A stretch of DNA of 64,000 bases from Symsagittifera roscoffensis (Eukaryota > Xenacoelomorpha > Acoela > Convolutidae). The DNA lies in NCBI RefSeq assembly GCF_963678635.1, contig NC_087071.1, positions 32,970,141-33,034,140 on the forward strand, given 5' to 3'. The notes under the pieces were generated by a model, which did not search any database, was not told the DNA's origin, and saw only the letters and a program-made list of their open reading frames with translations. The position numbers and the translations under genes are program-made. This document shows positions 40,801 through 51,120 of this stretch, one piece after another; within the stretch, counting starts at the first letter, position 1; every line of letters starts with the position of its first letter.

Positions 40801-42537
40801 TTCAAGGAACGTTTTTTGATGCCATGTTTGGTTTTTTGTTTTTGAGTCAATTGCTGCCCTTTCATCTCAATTGATAAAAACTGTAAGTGAAACACTTAAT
40901 CTGAAAATATTTTGCCAGGAAAATATTTTGCCAGGAAATTTGATAACCCTCACTTTTAATTTTAACGGTTTTACCTTTGATTAGCTTTTTAGTTCAATTC
41001 AAATTCATTTGCTAAAATGAGGCAACTTCCAATAACGAAAAAGTAAATGGAGCAAAAACGTGGATGCATTCAGTTAAGAGAGTGGGTTTAAGTTCTCCAA
41101 TGGTGTCAATGCTTAGTATCATTTGTAAAATGAACTGTTTGGGTACCATGTGTTTTGCAGTGGTGTGGTGAACGGTAAAATTATTTAAGAGTCGAGGTTC
41201 GTAATTCAGGCTCTTACATAGCTTGCCATGCTTTTTTTGAGAAAACTTTTAACATTTGTTCAGGCTGAAATTTACTTTCTCGGGGTGTGATTTTTGATTT
41301 CTTGTTAAGTTCAGTTCATTTCTTTTGTAAACAGGAAATTCGAAATGTAAGATGAAATTCGAAATGTAAGATTTTTTCAAAAAATAAGTATTTTTTGGTT
41401 CACTTGAGTTTTTTTTTTGGTTCACTTGCGTATCACTTACTGTCTGCTGGCTATGTTAGCTTTTCAAATTCCAGAGACATGGATCACTTGTTTACCCAAT
41501 TCTTCTTAATCGAAATGTCCCCTAATAAGTATCATTTCAACCAGATTTTTCTGGATCTTAACAGATATACTTACTATTGTAATCTTTCACTACAAGGTGT
41601 GGTTGCCGATTATTTGGACAAAATGAACAATCTAGCCAGCGTGGATGACGCAGACATAGTTTCATTGCGCGAAACAGCAGAACGAAGTCTGATTCAGTAT
41701 GCTAAAACATGTCCTTCGTCATGTCACGAAAGTTCAAAAAGAGCGAAAGAATTAAACTTGGAGAATTTACAAATTCATCCATTTTTGAGGCTGAAGAATA
41801 CAGATACAAATGTTCAAGATTTTCTGAACAGTATCAAAAATTACAAGTCTCAGAAAACTATTTTTGAAGTTAACCCGACGAGAAATATGAACGCGTATCA
41901 AGTAATGCAAAACTCAAGAAAGCGAAATGGTGAAAGTATTGAAGATTTTGCAGCTAAAAAGGCACGAAAAGTTGCAGAAAAGATAAAACATGACAATGAA
42001 AAAGTTTCAAAAGGCTTTATTCCTTATAACTCAACAACCCAGCATTTCGAAAAGGGTCTTGAAATTAGTCAATTTGAGAAAGAAATTAGAAGCTCCGCTT
42101 TTGACATTATCGTTGACGACGAAAAAAAGTTGTCTGAAAAACGCGCGCAGAAAGTATGGGACCGAAAGTTGAAAAGGTATAAAGGGTTAAGTGAGAATAC
42201 GAAGAAAATTACTACTGAAAGTGGCGCTAAAATTAATGCTTCTTTCAAAACAGGAAGATACGATGCATGGTTGAAAAATAACAAAGGCTCGAAAAATGCT
42301 TCAAATCAGAATTTCGAAGCATTTGTTAAATCTTCACACAGCGAAGCGAATAATCCGAATGCTCAAAGTGAATTGAAAACTACAGATCAAGTGGCGAAAT
42401 TGAGACGAAAGAAAGCGCGACGAATGGAGTTTGATCAGAGACGTTATCAAGAGCGAAAAGCGAGGAAAGAGGGAAAAGGCGGAGGAGGCGGCAATATCCA
42501 GAAAGCGAAAAAATCGAAGTCGAAGAAAAAGAAGTAA
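34845..42537 (+). CDS. DDX54: DEAD-box RNA helicase DDX54/Dbp10, three exons
   Basis: Nucleolar ATP-dependent RNA helicase acting in 60S subunit maturation. Predicted coding exons: 34,845-35,062; 36,911-37,930; 41,475-42,537, all phase 2 junctions, giving about 766 aa. Visible motifs: Q motif [18 protein letters not shown], Ia PTRELA, Ib TPGRL, II DEAD ([12 protein letters not shown]), [32 protein letters not shown]. The third exon carries the Dbp10 C-terminal region ([15 protein letters not shown] and [10 protein letters not shown]...KKITTESG) and a Lys-rich tail. The first two junctions are secure. The exon 2/3 junction (CCT|GTAGGT to TTCCAG|AGAC) is phase-compatible but the first about 40 residues of exon 3 are not conserved-looking, so another small exon may be involved. 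Introns hold repeats. Confidence 0.9.
35351..35640 (+). repeat. Repeat family D, copy in DDX54 intron 1
   Basis: Starts AAGTGTCAATGAACGAAGTG and contains TTGATTGCTTTTCATTTCGA and CCAATTGGGTTTGTTGAATG. Related sequence occurs at about 40,955-41,140 and 47,996-48,300. Confidence 0.45.
35641..36910. other. Rest of DDX54 intron 1
   Basis: AT-rich with a short direct repeat (ATGATACTC, twice near 36,451-36,468). No gene or defined element. It ends with the acceptor TTCTTTAAG at 36,910. Confidence 0.4.
38139..38209 (+). repeat. tRNA-like sequence in DDX54 intron 2
   Basis: A-box-like TGGCGTTGAGGTAAC and B-box-like GGCAGTTCGACTCTC at tRNA spacing. The acceptor arm does not pair, so a SINE head or decayed tRNA is more likely than a working gene. 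Confidence 0.35.
38525..39053 (+). repeat. SINE-like element family B, copy 2
   Basis: Full-length match to 31,777-32,309, including the tRNA-like centre and the CGAAGTGAAACTTCGCCTCT plus GTGT end. Confidence 0.65.
39069..39310. mobile_element. Foldback element in DDX54 intron 2
   Basis: TAATTGGCGTTTCATTTGACA (39,069-39,089) is complementary to 39,133-39,153. A second inverted pair relates 39,104-39,143 to about 39,268-39,310 (CATTTGRCACATGTTTAAGA). No ORF. Confidence 0.5.
39455..40570. repeat. Diverged satellite array in DDX54 intron 2
   Basis: About seven degenerate monomers of roughly 130-180 bp. Each contains TATAGTGGGGTGCTATCAGG, ACTCAGGGGTTG, AAGTATGACTGCTCAAATCC and TTTTCGAGATATGGCGTTTT followed by a T-rich tract. 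Confidence 0.75.
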
Positions 42538-42703
42538 TGCGTGAAAGCAAATGTTAAGAAACGAAATAATGTAGATTTTATCATTGATATTTCTTTGATA
42601 TTAATTGAAATATCTGATCGTCTTAATTTTTTCACGCTACTCTTTAAGTAGTCATTTCGTTTTTTTGTTCATTATATTTCATAATCAACTGAATTTTTTC
42701 AGC

Positions 42704-42733
42704 GAGCAGTTTTAGTGGGCAATAAAACTGCTC
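42704..42733 (+). terminator. Hairpin enclosing the DDX54 poly(A) signal
   Basis: GAGCAGTTTTA (42,704-42,714) pairs perfectly with TAAAACTGCTC (42,723-42,733). The AATAAA hexamer (42,721-42,726) straddles the loop and the 3' arm. A second AATAAA follows near 42,752. It may regulate 3'-end formation between DDX54 and RFC4. Confidence 0.5.
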
Positions 42734-42843
42734 AGATCTTTGTACTTGTAAATAAAAGTCAGTTATGAAGCTGAAGATTTAAGACTCCATAATCCGGTGC
42801 CTTTGTTTTTCAGACATTTTTGATCATCCAATATTCGCCCAAA

Positions 42844-44367
42844 ATGCAAGGATTCTTAACCGGCTACCAAACTAACAAGGACAAAATAGCCCTAGCTGAG
42901 TCAAGTGGCGATCCGTCTTCGTCTAAGGCCCTTTTTTTGAAGAGTTCAAACCAGTCTTCAACTGCAACTGAGAAACCATGGGTGGAGAAGTACAGACCAA
43001 AGACCATTGATGACATCGCCCATCAGGAAGAAGCGGTCAAGGTTAGTACTCGTATTAGTAGTATAGGCTTTGGGACAATTGTCCAAGGGGTTCACCCCTC
43101 AGTTTTCATCTGGATGGTTCTAGAGATTCAAAAGTTTTTTTTAAGAATTCCCAGAAATTGAATGGGATCAAGTTAATTTAATAGCCCCCTCTCTCAATTG
43201 AGGAAACAAAGCTTACCTTAATTTAAGAGGGAGGGAGACTGTTCACGTTCCTGAAAATTTGGTTTTCAGCCTATCATAATTGAAGATTTTACTTGCTGTG
43301 TATAAAATAATGTTTCATTTTGAGAGGCAAAAAACTTCACTTGGTAATTTGCTGTGTTATTAAAAAAGCATTGCTGTAATTTGACATGGGGGAATAAAAA
43401 TGGACAATACTTGGCTTACGCAATAGCTCACTGTTATGATGGTTTATAGGTTTTGAAAAACCTGATTCAAAATCCGGCTGGTTTCCCGAATCTTCTATTC
43501 TACGGCAAACCAGGAACTGGCAAAACATCGGCAATTCTGGCAGTGGCAAGACAAATGTTTGGAAGCTTGTATAAAGAGAGAGTTTTGGAACTGAACGCTT
43601 CGGACGAACGAGGAATTCAAGTTGTTCGAGAAAAGGTCAAAACTTTCTCGCAACTGGCCTGCTCTTCTACGTTGAGAAATGATGGAAAATTCGCACCGGC
43701 TTTCAAACTTGTGATTTTAGACGAAGCCGATTCAATGACAACTGCGGCGCAAAGTGCGTTAAGACGAACGATGGAAAAACAGTGCAAAAATACACGATTT
43801 TGTTTGATTTGTAATTACGTCAGCAGGATAATTGACCCCATAACTTCACGTTGTATGAAGTTCAGATTCGAAAGTTTACCCGAAGGTGTTATGACTAGAC
43901 GATTGGAGCAAATAGCCGAAAGCGAGAAGCATATAAAAGTCGCGGGCCCTGAAGTTTACAAAGAGTTAATTCGGGTAATTGAAGGAGATATGCGAAAGTC
44001 GATCACGTTGTTGCAAAGTGCTTCACGTTTTGCGGATGAAATTACTGTTGAAACTATTTCCGAATTGGCAGGAGTGGTTCCAGATGACGTAATCGAGACT
44101 TTTATATCTGCCACGAAACAGTCCAAGATTACGCAATTGCAAACGATTGTGAATGATGTAATTCTCGATGGATATCCAGCCAATCAGGTGTTAGGGCAAG
44201 TGGCGAGAAAGATTCTGTCGGATCCGTTTTATACCGATATTGAAAAAGCGAAGATTTTCGATCGTATTGGCGTGGTTGACCATCGATTGAACCAAGGAGC
44301 GAATGAGTATCTGCAATTGTTGGATTTGGCTACGACTTTATTGCAAGTTAGCCATCAAGCAAACTGA
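42844..44367 (+). CDS. RFC4: Replication factor C subunit 4, two exons, 371 aa
   Basis: AAA+ subunit of the RFC clamp loader that opens PCNA in DNA replication. Coding exons 42,844-43,041 and 43,450-44,367, phase 0, GT-AG. WVEKYRPKTIDDIAHQEE opens the family domain. Walker A is GKPGTGKT at residues 85-92, with Lys replacing the common first Pro. The Walker B aspartate is D157 (LDEADSM). The sensor/SRC region reads DPITSRCMKF. Length matches the human protein (363 aa). The frame extends upstream through a TTG, but the ATG at 42,844 is the natural start. TTTTTCAG ends at 42,813, 30 nt before the ATG, and the DDX54 stop is only 306 nt away, suggesting a shared transcript with trans-splicing. Confidence 0.95.
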
Positions 44368-45191
44368 AAGACTCAAACCTAAAAACTAACTTGAACTCTA
44401 ATTGAAGTCATGTCACTTTCTTGTGAAGGCGGCGTGAAATTTTTGTAATTGAATCATTTAACTATGCTGATTCTTTTGAATGTGTTTGAATACTGTTTGT
44501 GTTTGAATTATGAATACTGCTCGTCTTTGTATTATGCAATAGTCGCTGTCAATTTAACTTAGAAATTGGAATTTTCCCTTTTTTGTTTCCCCTTGAAGTG
44601 TTCACTCGCCAGATCTGTTTAAAATTTAAAAAGCAAAGTTTTCTTGCTCCTTGAATATCTCTCGGGGGTCTTGTAGGTTATCCGCTGAAAAAGTACCAAG
44701 ATTTATTCCATAAGATATGCTCAAATTAATGATGCTGGAAGTGCGTTTCCTACTGATTTTTTGCCTGTCGAGGGACCTCTTTTGCAATAGGTGGGAAATA
44801 GTTAGAAAACCTGGTCGAGTAGTTTACTTATCATATGAATATCTGGCGTCAAAATAACGTGAAAACTGCTTTATGCTTGCGTGGACATTATTTTTCTAGA
44901 TGCTGAACAAGTCTAATAGTTTTATTCTCATTAAGTAAAAAGCACGTTCAGAATTAGTTGGGTGTGTGATTTATTTTGAAAATCCAAAACAAACAACTCG
45001 AAGTCAGCTTGAAGATTTAAGCTAGTTTTTGCAAACTCTCTGTTAATTCGTTGGTAAACCAGTCTGGTATCTTATGATTTCATTAAAACGTTATATCGTT
45101 TTTCTTCGTTGTTTATAAAAAAGCTGCTGATTGTTTATTTTCTGTATTCTCTGAGTTAAGTCAGTATTTGCATAATCATAGGTATCGCAAA
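44368..45191. other. RFC4 to lipase intergenic region
   Basis: AT-rich spacer without ORFs. It should hold the RFC4 3' UTR and the lipase promoter, but no strong signal is visible. Confidence 0.35.
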
Positions 45192-46391
45192 ATGGCACGT
45201 ATCTTTGTTTTTCTCGACGAAATCGGTCCGAACCTAAAATGGTTCAAAAATGATCAAAACGTCCTGGATGAAATCGCTCGCGCTTTCAAAGTTGACCGGA
45301 TACCTCAGGTTCTCTATGATGTAACAGATGATGATAATAATAGAGTTCCAATAACTACTGAAAACACTCCATTGGTTGCCGGGAAATCCTACTTATGGGT
45401 GAATGAAGCGGAGAAATGGGAGGACAAACAAATTGAAGCGGAGAAATGGGAGGACAAACAAATTGAAGCGGAGAAATGGGAGGACAAACAAATTGAAGCG
45501 GAGAAATGGGAGGACAAACAAATTGAAGCGGAGAAATGGGAGGACAAACAAATTGAAGCGGAGAAATGGGAGGACAAACAAATTGAAGCGGAGAAATGGG
45601 AGGACAAACAAATGGTTCAAACTGCTCTGTTCAGTGCCATGTCGTGTTACCAAGATAAGCCTTTAGAGTATCTTCAAGAAACTAAACAATTCCACGGAAT
45701 AACTCGACTAATTGCGGCAAATGCGTATTTTGAAAACCAAGCTGCTTCTATATTTGTTTCGGACTCAGAAAATCCTACGAAGAGAAAAGGAACGCTAATC
45801 ATTGCATTCAGAGGATCTGAGACCTTGGATGACATTCAAACTGACTTCAACTTCGAATTTCAATCTGACGATAGATTTGGTGGGAAAATTCACGGAGGTT
45901 TTCTAGAACGAATGAAAAAAATCACCTTGGAGAGTTTATTTGAAATAGCTTACATCAACAAAGTCGACCACATACTAACATGTGGACATTCTCTGGGTGG
46001 AGCTGTATCTACTTTGGTCCATTTCAACATACTCCAAACCCTTTCGCAAGACAAGGAGCCGTTTGTCAATTCCGAAAACGTTGTCAATATGACATTTGGA
46101 GCGCCATTGTTAGGCAACTACGAATTCGAGAAATATTTATCCGACAAGAATTTCACCAGAAATGTTTTCAGTTTTGCTTCTGTAAATGATGTTGTACCGA
46201 TAGTCCTATCAGTAGGGCACGTCTTCAAAACTTTGCAGCAGACTCAACAGCTTGCCCGAAATGTCGAGGCTCAAATTCGAAAAGCCACAACGCTTTTTGA
46301 GACTTGCCTCAAAGTAGCAGCAAGAAAGTCAGATGAAAACGTAGTTGATAATGTACATCGAGAAATGACGATTTTAAAATCAACTCTCTAG
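45192..46391 (+). CDS. Class-3 lipase-like hydrolase with decapeptide repeats (399 aa)
   Basis: Alpha/beta-hydrolase of the fungal-lipase (class 3) family, probably acting on acylglycerol or related esters. ATG 45,192 is preferred; the frame extends eight codons upstream only through TTG. Residues 1-70 form an unrecognised N-terminal domain. Residues 72-141 are seven perfect copies of EAEKWEDKQ(I/M). The hydrolase domain follows, with IIAFRGSE (oxyanion strand), the nucleophile elbow CGHSLGG with Ser267, a candidate acid Asp333 (SVNDVVP) and a candidate His389 near the C terminus. No signal peptide or membrane segment is seen, so it is likely cytosolic. The next coding segment (46,462 on) lacks an ATG and may belong to the same gene by splicing. 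Confidence 0.85.
   Translation: MARIFVFLDEIGPNLKWFKNDQNVLDEIARAFKVDRIPQVLYDVTDDDNNRVPITTENTPLVAGKSYLWVNEAEKWEDKQIEAEKWEDKQIEAEKWEDKQIEAEKWEDKQIEAEKWEDKQIEAEKWEDKQIEAEKWEDKQMVQTALFSAMSCYQDKPLEYLQETKQFHGITRLIAANAYFENQAASIFVSDSENPTKRKGTLIIAFRGSETLDDIQTDFNFEFQSDDRFGGKIHGGFLERMKKITLESLFEIAYINKVDHILTCGHSLGGAVSTLVHFNILQTLSQDKEPFVNSENVVNMTFGAPLLGNYEFEKYLSDKNFTRNVFSFASVNDVVPIVLSVGHVFKTLQQTQQLARNVEAQIRKATTLFETCLKVAARKSDENVVDNVHREMTILKSTL
45405..45614 (+). repeat. 30-bp minisatellite, 7 copies, in frame
   Basis: Seven consecutive 30-bp units beginning GAAGCGGAGAAATGGGAGGA. They are identical apart from the last base of the final unit (ATT to ATG). Perfect identity implies very recent expansion. Confidence 0.95.
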
Positions 46392-46454
46392 CTTACAGGA
46401 AGATTTCACTAGATTTCAAGAGTTAGCTTACGTTCCGATAGGACAATTTTTGCT

Positions 46455-46545
46455 GATTCAGAGGTACGAGCCTGAGGTACGAGCCTTCAGAGGTACGAGT
46501 CAGAGGTACGAGCCTTCAGAGGTACGAGCTGATTCAGAGGTACGT
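46455..46545 (+). repeat. Tandem repeat of splice-site-like units
   Basis: Degenerate repeats of (CTGATTC/CCTTC)AGAGGTACGAG. Each unit presents an acceptor-like TTCAG and a donor-like AG|GTACG. AG boundaries at 46,461, 46,490, 46,503, 46,519 and 46,537 fall in all three phases of the downstream frame. Confidence 0.7.
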
Positions 46546-47676
46546 GTTGAAAATTTATACAATAATCCGAATTTTGTCGAAAGAGTTCTGCAACCGGCTA
46601 TCGAGTACACAGCCGATAATTCGCTCGACATAATAAAAAATCATTCGCTTGAAGCCTACATTGAGCTCATCAAAACTAATTTTCAAGGTTTTGTCTATTT
46701 TCCGGAGTCCCAAATTTTGATTGAAAAAAAGGATCACAGGAAGTTTGCAGGGAGTAAAGAAGGGCTTATTTATAAGTTCGACAGTGTATGTCCTAATACA
46801 TGTGGGGCACCAAACTGCGAAGAAACAGATTCGCTGGCCAAAACTTCTCAAGCTATCGTCCTCTGTCGAACTTGTAAGGAGGATCCTAGCACGTTGGAGT
46901 TCTATTTTCACAAATCTTGCTCTCAGATGTTTCACATCAACGAAATCAAAGATCACAAAATTGCAAAGGTACACAGGGAAGAACTCATGAGATCCTCTGA
47001 CGAATGCGGAACACGTATTCACAGTCGAGTTCCAAGCAGAAGTAAATTCGACATATTATTAAGTGGAATGCCCGGGGCCTGGCAATGGCATTTTACAAAT
47101 ATTGGAGTGGACAGCGTGGCTTTTTATCGCGACCAAATCAGCGCTATTGAGTTTGCTTTACACGCAAAACGAAACTTATGGGTAGGTTCTGCTGCAGGTT
47201 TAGCTGGGACCGTATGTGCGGCATTGGGAATTGCATTGGGTATTCGGACAGGCAGCACCCCTCGTACTTCAAATATTTTTTGGTTAATTGGGTCCATGAT
47301 AGGTGGTGCCGTTGCAGCAGTGACCACTGCTACAGTTAGCGTAAAATTAGGTTGGTTCACAAAACCAGAGGATGAACAAAAGACCGATGTGATCTTAAAC
47401 GCGCTTCTGATCTTAGAAGTCCCCCTTCCTAATCGAAACTTCAGGGAAATCAGAGACGATGACGTTATGAAGTGCTTCAGGAGGAAAGCCCTTCAATATC
47501 ACCCGGACGAACTGCCTTCCAATGCTTCCGAGCAGTTAAAGCAGGAAAACTCTCTCGCCTGGAATCGGATTGGTTTTTCCAGAAGTGTCTTGATATCCTA
47601 CTGTCAAGACCGAACATGCCTATCGAATGCTGTCGTGAAAATGATCGATAAGAAATGGCGAGCTCAAAGAGATTGA
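46462..47676 (+). CDS. AUG-less exon: Cys-rich, two-TM, J-domain protein
   Basis: The frame is open from about 46,450 to the TGA at 47,674-47,676, but the first in-frame ATG is near codon 160, inside coding-like sequence. The start must therefore come from an upstream exon or a non-AUG codon. Features in order: a segment resembling a zinc-binding module (CPNTCGAPNC, LCRTC, HKSC); two glycine/alanine-rich membrane segments, about residues 240-263 and 272-298; and a divergent J domain (DDDVMKCFRRKALQYHPDE) with the HPD motif that stimulates Hsp70. The lipase exon lies directly upstream on the same strand. One lipase-to-J-domain gene is plausible, but a clear donor in the lipase exon was not found. 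Confidence 0.65.
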   Translation, partial: RYEPEVRAFRGTSQRYEPSEVRADSEVRVENLYNNPNFVERVLQPAIEYTADNSLDIIKNHSLEAYIELIKTNFQGFVYFPESQILIEKKDHRKFAGSKEGLIYKFDSVCPNTCGAPNCEETDSLAKTSQAIVLCRTCKEDPSTLEFYFHKSCSQMFHINEIKDHKIAKVHREELMRSSDECGTRIHSRVPSRSKFDILLSGMPGAWQWHFTNIGVDSVAFYRDQISAIEFALHAKRNLWVGSAAGLAGTVCAALGIALGIRTGSTPRTSNIFWLIGSMIGGAVAAVTTATVSVKLGWFTKPEDEQKTDVILNALLILEVPLPNRNFREIRDDDVMKCFRRKALQYHPDELPSNASEQLKQENSLAWNRIGFSRSVLISYCQDRTCLSNAVVKMIDKKWRAQRD

Positions 47677-49220
47677 AATTGACATGAACAAAATGCAGGA
47701 AAACATTGACATACTTCGGAGACTTCGAAGTCCCGTGGCTAGCACCAACTGAGCTAATAAAAACAATCTACTGCACATGCGTGACTATGAGCAATCAACG
47801 GGCAGTTATATTTCGAAGTAATTTCTTTCTTTTTTCGTGAAAACTAACAGCATTTGTAACGAGGCATCATTTCCTCCCTTCGAACCTAAACATGTAACTG
47901 CAGAAAATTTTGATGAATTTTTACTTGGAATTATAATATTTCCGGTCGACCGGATGCAGAAGTGAATTAATGATGCGACTCGTTTTTACAGGAAATATTT
48001 TGTAGACTCAATGAACGTAAAGAAGGCACTTATATATTTCTTAGTGATTTTTTTGTTTTCAGCAAATTTGATTTTTCGCGGTTTCACTTAAAAATTTTTG
48101 TAGTTCACTTTTGTTCCTTTGTTAAAAAAAAAGGCTAACTCCATTATCGAAGGGAAAAAAGGTAAAGTTCAGAAAAACATGATCGATTTCTATTTTTGAA
48201 AGTGGATTATAATCTTCAGGTTTCTGAACGAAATGAAAAATTTACCTATTGGTCCAGTTTTCTCAAATTGAGTTTATTTTATTGAAAAAGTGAAAACAAG
48301 TCAGATTTTTCCGCGTACATTGATTGCGTTCAATGAATCTTTTCTAAATTTTTCTCAGCTATAGTTTCGATTTTCACATTAACTTGTATTTACAAGCAAC
48401 GTGGTCAGTGATGGAACCAGTCTGAAAATTTTTTGTGTTTTCTTAGGTTTGCCATAACATCGACTAATGATTAATTTGTTTTTCTGATCACTTAAATTTG
48501 TCAAAAACAATTTTGATGGCTGAGAACAAAATTGAATCGCTTTTGACAATATTACTGTTTTATATTGGATTTTACTAACAATTGGGATCTTTCAAACTAT
48601 TTCCCCCTATAGTACTTAGTGAAGAATACCTTCAACTATCTGAAACTTAATCTGGGTCAAGCATTTGATGATTATGTCTTTCAATTACGAACTCTCTCCG
48701 TTAAAGAGACGCAACAACAAAATTAGCTGTGTACAATACAACGCGTTTGTGATAAATACTGAATAAATAATTTAGTCTTTGGTTCATAAATTTTGAACGC
48801 TTAAATTCGGTAAGTTAGTTTTATTGTTGCCATTGCTCAATATCCGTTTTTATGCTAACCGTAATCATAACAAGTCTACATTGCTTAATCTTTTTTGTTT
48901 TTAACTGGCGTTTTAATCGACGATTTAGTACCAATACGATGAAAAAAATGCTTTCTTGAAGACATAAATGTTAAAGTCTGTAAATAAAGGTTAAATTGCT
49001 TCTTTTTAAGCATCGAGATGTCACTGAGTTCAAAAAACGTATTAGCTGGGAGATATGCAAAATTTAATAACCATGTATTAAACTGTCTCCCACTAAGTAG
49101 ATGCGGGCATAGTTTTCTAGAGGAGGGGACTGAACTTCCAAAAGAAAAATTTTGGCGAGAATCGGCTCGAAAATATTAAAATTCTTAAAGCAAACTCATC
49201 AAGCTATGAAGTTATAAACA
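47677..49220. other. Intergenic stretch with repeat remnants
   Basis: Contains a repeat family D copy at about 47,996-48,300 (CTCAATGAACGTAAAGAAGG start; TCTCAAATTGAGTTTATTTT). Otherwise AT-rich without credible ORFs. Confidence 0.4.
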
Positions 49221-49227
49221 AGACTGC

Positions 49228-49743
49228 TCATATCAGGGAGAAGCCTTGAATGTTCTGAGTGCCTTTTAAGGTTTATGGAGCAGTAATAACATTTAAAAAT
49301 TTTATGAAATAAAACAAAATGAAATTTTTTTTCTAAAATTTGAAATTTTTTATGAAAATCATTCCCCCACACGCCATGTAAAGTGCAAAAAAATAGATTT
49401 CGCTCCTTGTATTAAATCAATTATGGCAAAAAAGCTCCTTTCAACCAATTTGGAACAATTTCTAAGACGGATTAACTCTCTGCTTACGCGTTAATAGCGC
49501 GAAATATATCGCGCGTTAATTGTCCCAAATAGGCCAAATTGGCAACATTTAAAAACCTGTAACTTTACGAAAATTGATCACAAGTAAAATATTTTTTCAA
49601 AAATGAGCTCAGGACAACAATACCTTTCGAATGATATAAAAACATTCCGTCAAAAATGGCTAGTTAAAAAGTCGAAATTTGTCTGAAAAAAAAACCACCC
49701 GAGCACAAATATTCCTTTACTTTCGTATTGAAAGTCGGAACAA
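49228..49743. repeat. About 516-bp repeat, inverted partner at 61,690-62,206
   Basis: The outer end is GCTCATATCAGGG and the inner end is TACTTTCGTATTGAAAGTCG. It matches the reverse complement of 61,690-62,206 almost throughout, including the CG-rich quasi-palindrome ACGCGTTAATAGCGCGAAAT. Either two copies of a dispersed element or the inverted ends of one large element. Confidence 0.65.
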
Positions 49744-50696
49744 TAACTTCAGGTTGTTTCATAGCTTAATTCGTTTTGTAGAAAGTTAGTCGTGGTTATG
49801 CAAGTTCATCAATAAAATGATTTATTTAAAAACTAATGTTATTTCTTCGCGCAAATCTGTTCGCACAAAGTTGAAAGTTTTCAAGCGAGTCTTCCAGTAG
49901 CTGAAATTTGCCGTTGATTTCATAAACGAATCAATCCGGAAAAAAAATTTGAAGCTTCCATATAAGCTTATCAACAATCGAGTCTATCTGGAGCTGAGCT
50001 GTAGTGTTGTTTCAAATAACTTCATAGCGCGAATCGGTTCACAAGAAAATATGTTTCCTGCAAGCACACCAAGAGATAAAAGCGATAAAAGAAATGGAAT
50101 TTTTATTGCGATAAAAGCTTGACAAAAGTCCTAATAATCTAGCTAGACCGCCAGGAAATAAGTTTTGAAACAAGTCAAGTAATAAGCTGTCAAGCAAAGC
50201 CATTCAAATTATTTCATAATGAAAATCGGTTGTCAAAAACTGAAAATCGGTTTTCAAAATTGAAAATTTTTAAAGCAAGCTGGGCAAGCAAGGAAAAATC
50301 AAAAGAAATACCAAAATATTCCTATTAAGTCTATAGCGCCAAGTGGTTTGCAACATATTGTAAAGCTTGGAAGAAATAGTTTTTCCAAGTAAGCGCATCA
50401 AGCGCTGAAAATTTAAATATTTCAAGTTATTTGAGAGCATAATTCAATTTAAACTTTGAAATTTAAGTTCAATTTCCCTGTATTTGTTGCGGGTCAATTC
50501 AAAAAAAACTATGTAGGATGTCCAGCTGAAATTTGGCTTCTTTTAAGAACAGGAAAGTTTGTAGTTTTTAGTTTAGTCATCGTAAAATACATAAACAAAA
50601 TGGTTCACAGAAAAATGACAGGCACAGGCACTGTCTAGCCCCGAAACTGAATCAAATATCGATCTTGTCCGAAGTGCTGGCTTACGAAAATATTCC
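49744..50696. repeat. Degenerate tandem repeat region
   Basis: Phrases such as GCGCGAATCGGTTCACAAGA, GAAAATCGGTTTTCAAAATT and TTTTTAAAGCAAGC recur with spacings near 100-130 bp, suggesting an old tandem array. A 60-codon ORF at 50,456 is not credible. Confidence 0.4.
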
Positions 50697-50704
50697 AGAA
50701 TAAT

Positions 50705-51112
50705 CAGGGGCGGATCTAGGATTTTCTCGAGGGGGAGGCAGATTTTCATTAAATTTTTTAACTTCTTGTTTTTTTAAGGTCGACCAAATTGATTTTCTGA
50801 GCTCTCCCAAACCACTATAAAGACCAAGACCCTAATTTGACCAAACTTTCTGTGCGCCGGCAAATTTTTGAAAAAGGCCAAAAAGGCGTTTTTAGGCACT
50901 TTTTGGAAAATTTCGACCAAAAAATTGCGTTTTTGCGGCGTGCGCTCCCCCCTCAAAATTAGTATAGATTGGCGCCAAAGGCGCCTTTAGAAAACTTTTA
51001 TGGTCCGTCACCACATATGGATACCTCAAAATAGTATAAAGGGGGGACCCATTGGGTCGGCAGGGGGTCGAATCCCTGAGGGAAGGGCGCCCCCCACCCA
51101 AATCCGCTACTA
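50705..51112 (+). mobile_element. hAT-like MITE (408 bp) with 8-bp TSD
   Basis: The left tip CAGGGGCGGATCTAGG matches the inverted right tip TAGTAGCGGATTTGGG. The flanks are AGAATAAT (50,697-50,704) and AGAATAGT (51,113-51,120), an 8-bp duplication with one change, as expected for hAT transposition. The interior is non-coding. Confidence 0.75.
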
Positions 51113-51120
51113 AGAATAGT

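Noticed and set aside
45405-45614. CRISPR-like array
   Set aside because: Contiguous in-frame 30-bp repeats without spacers inside a lipase gene of a eukaryote.
45389-45666. ORFs in the other frames of the lipase minisatellite
   Set aside because: Their periodic proteins are by-products of the 30-bp repeat.
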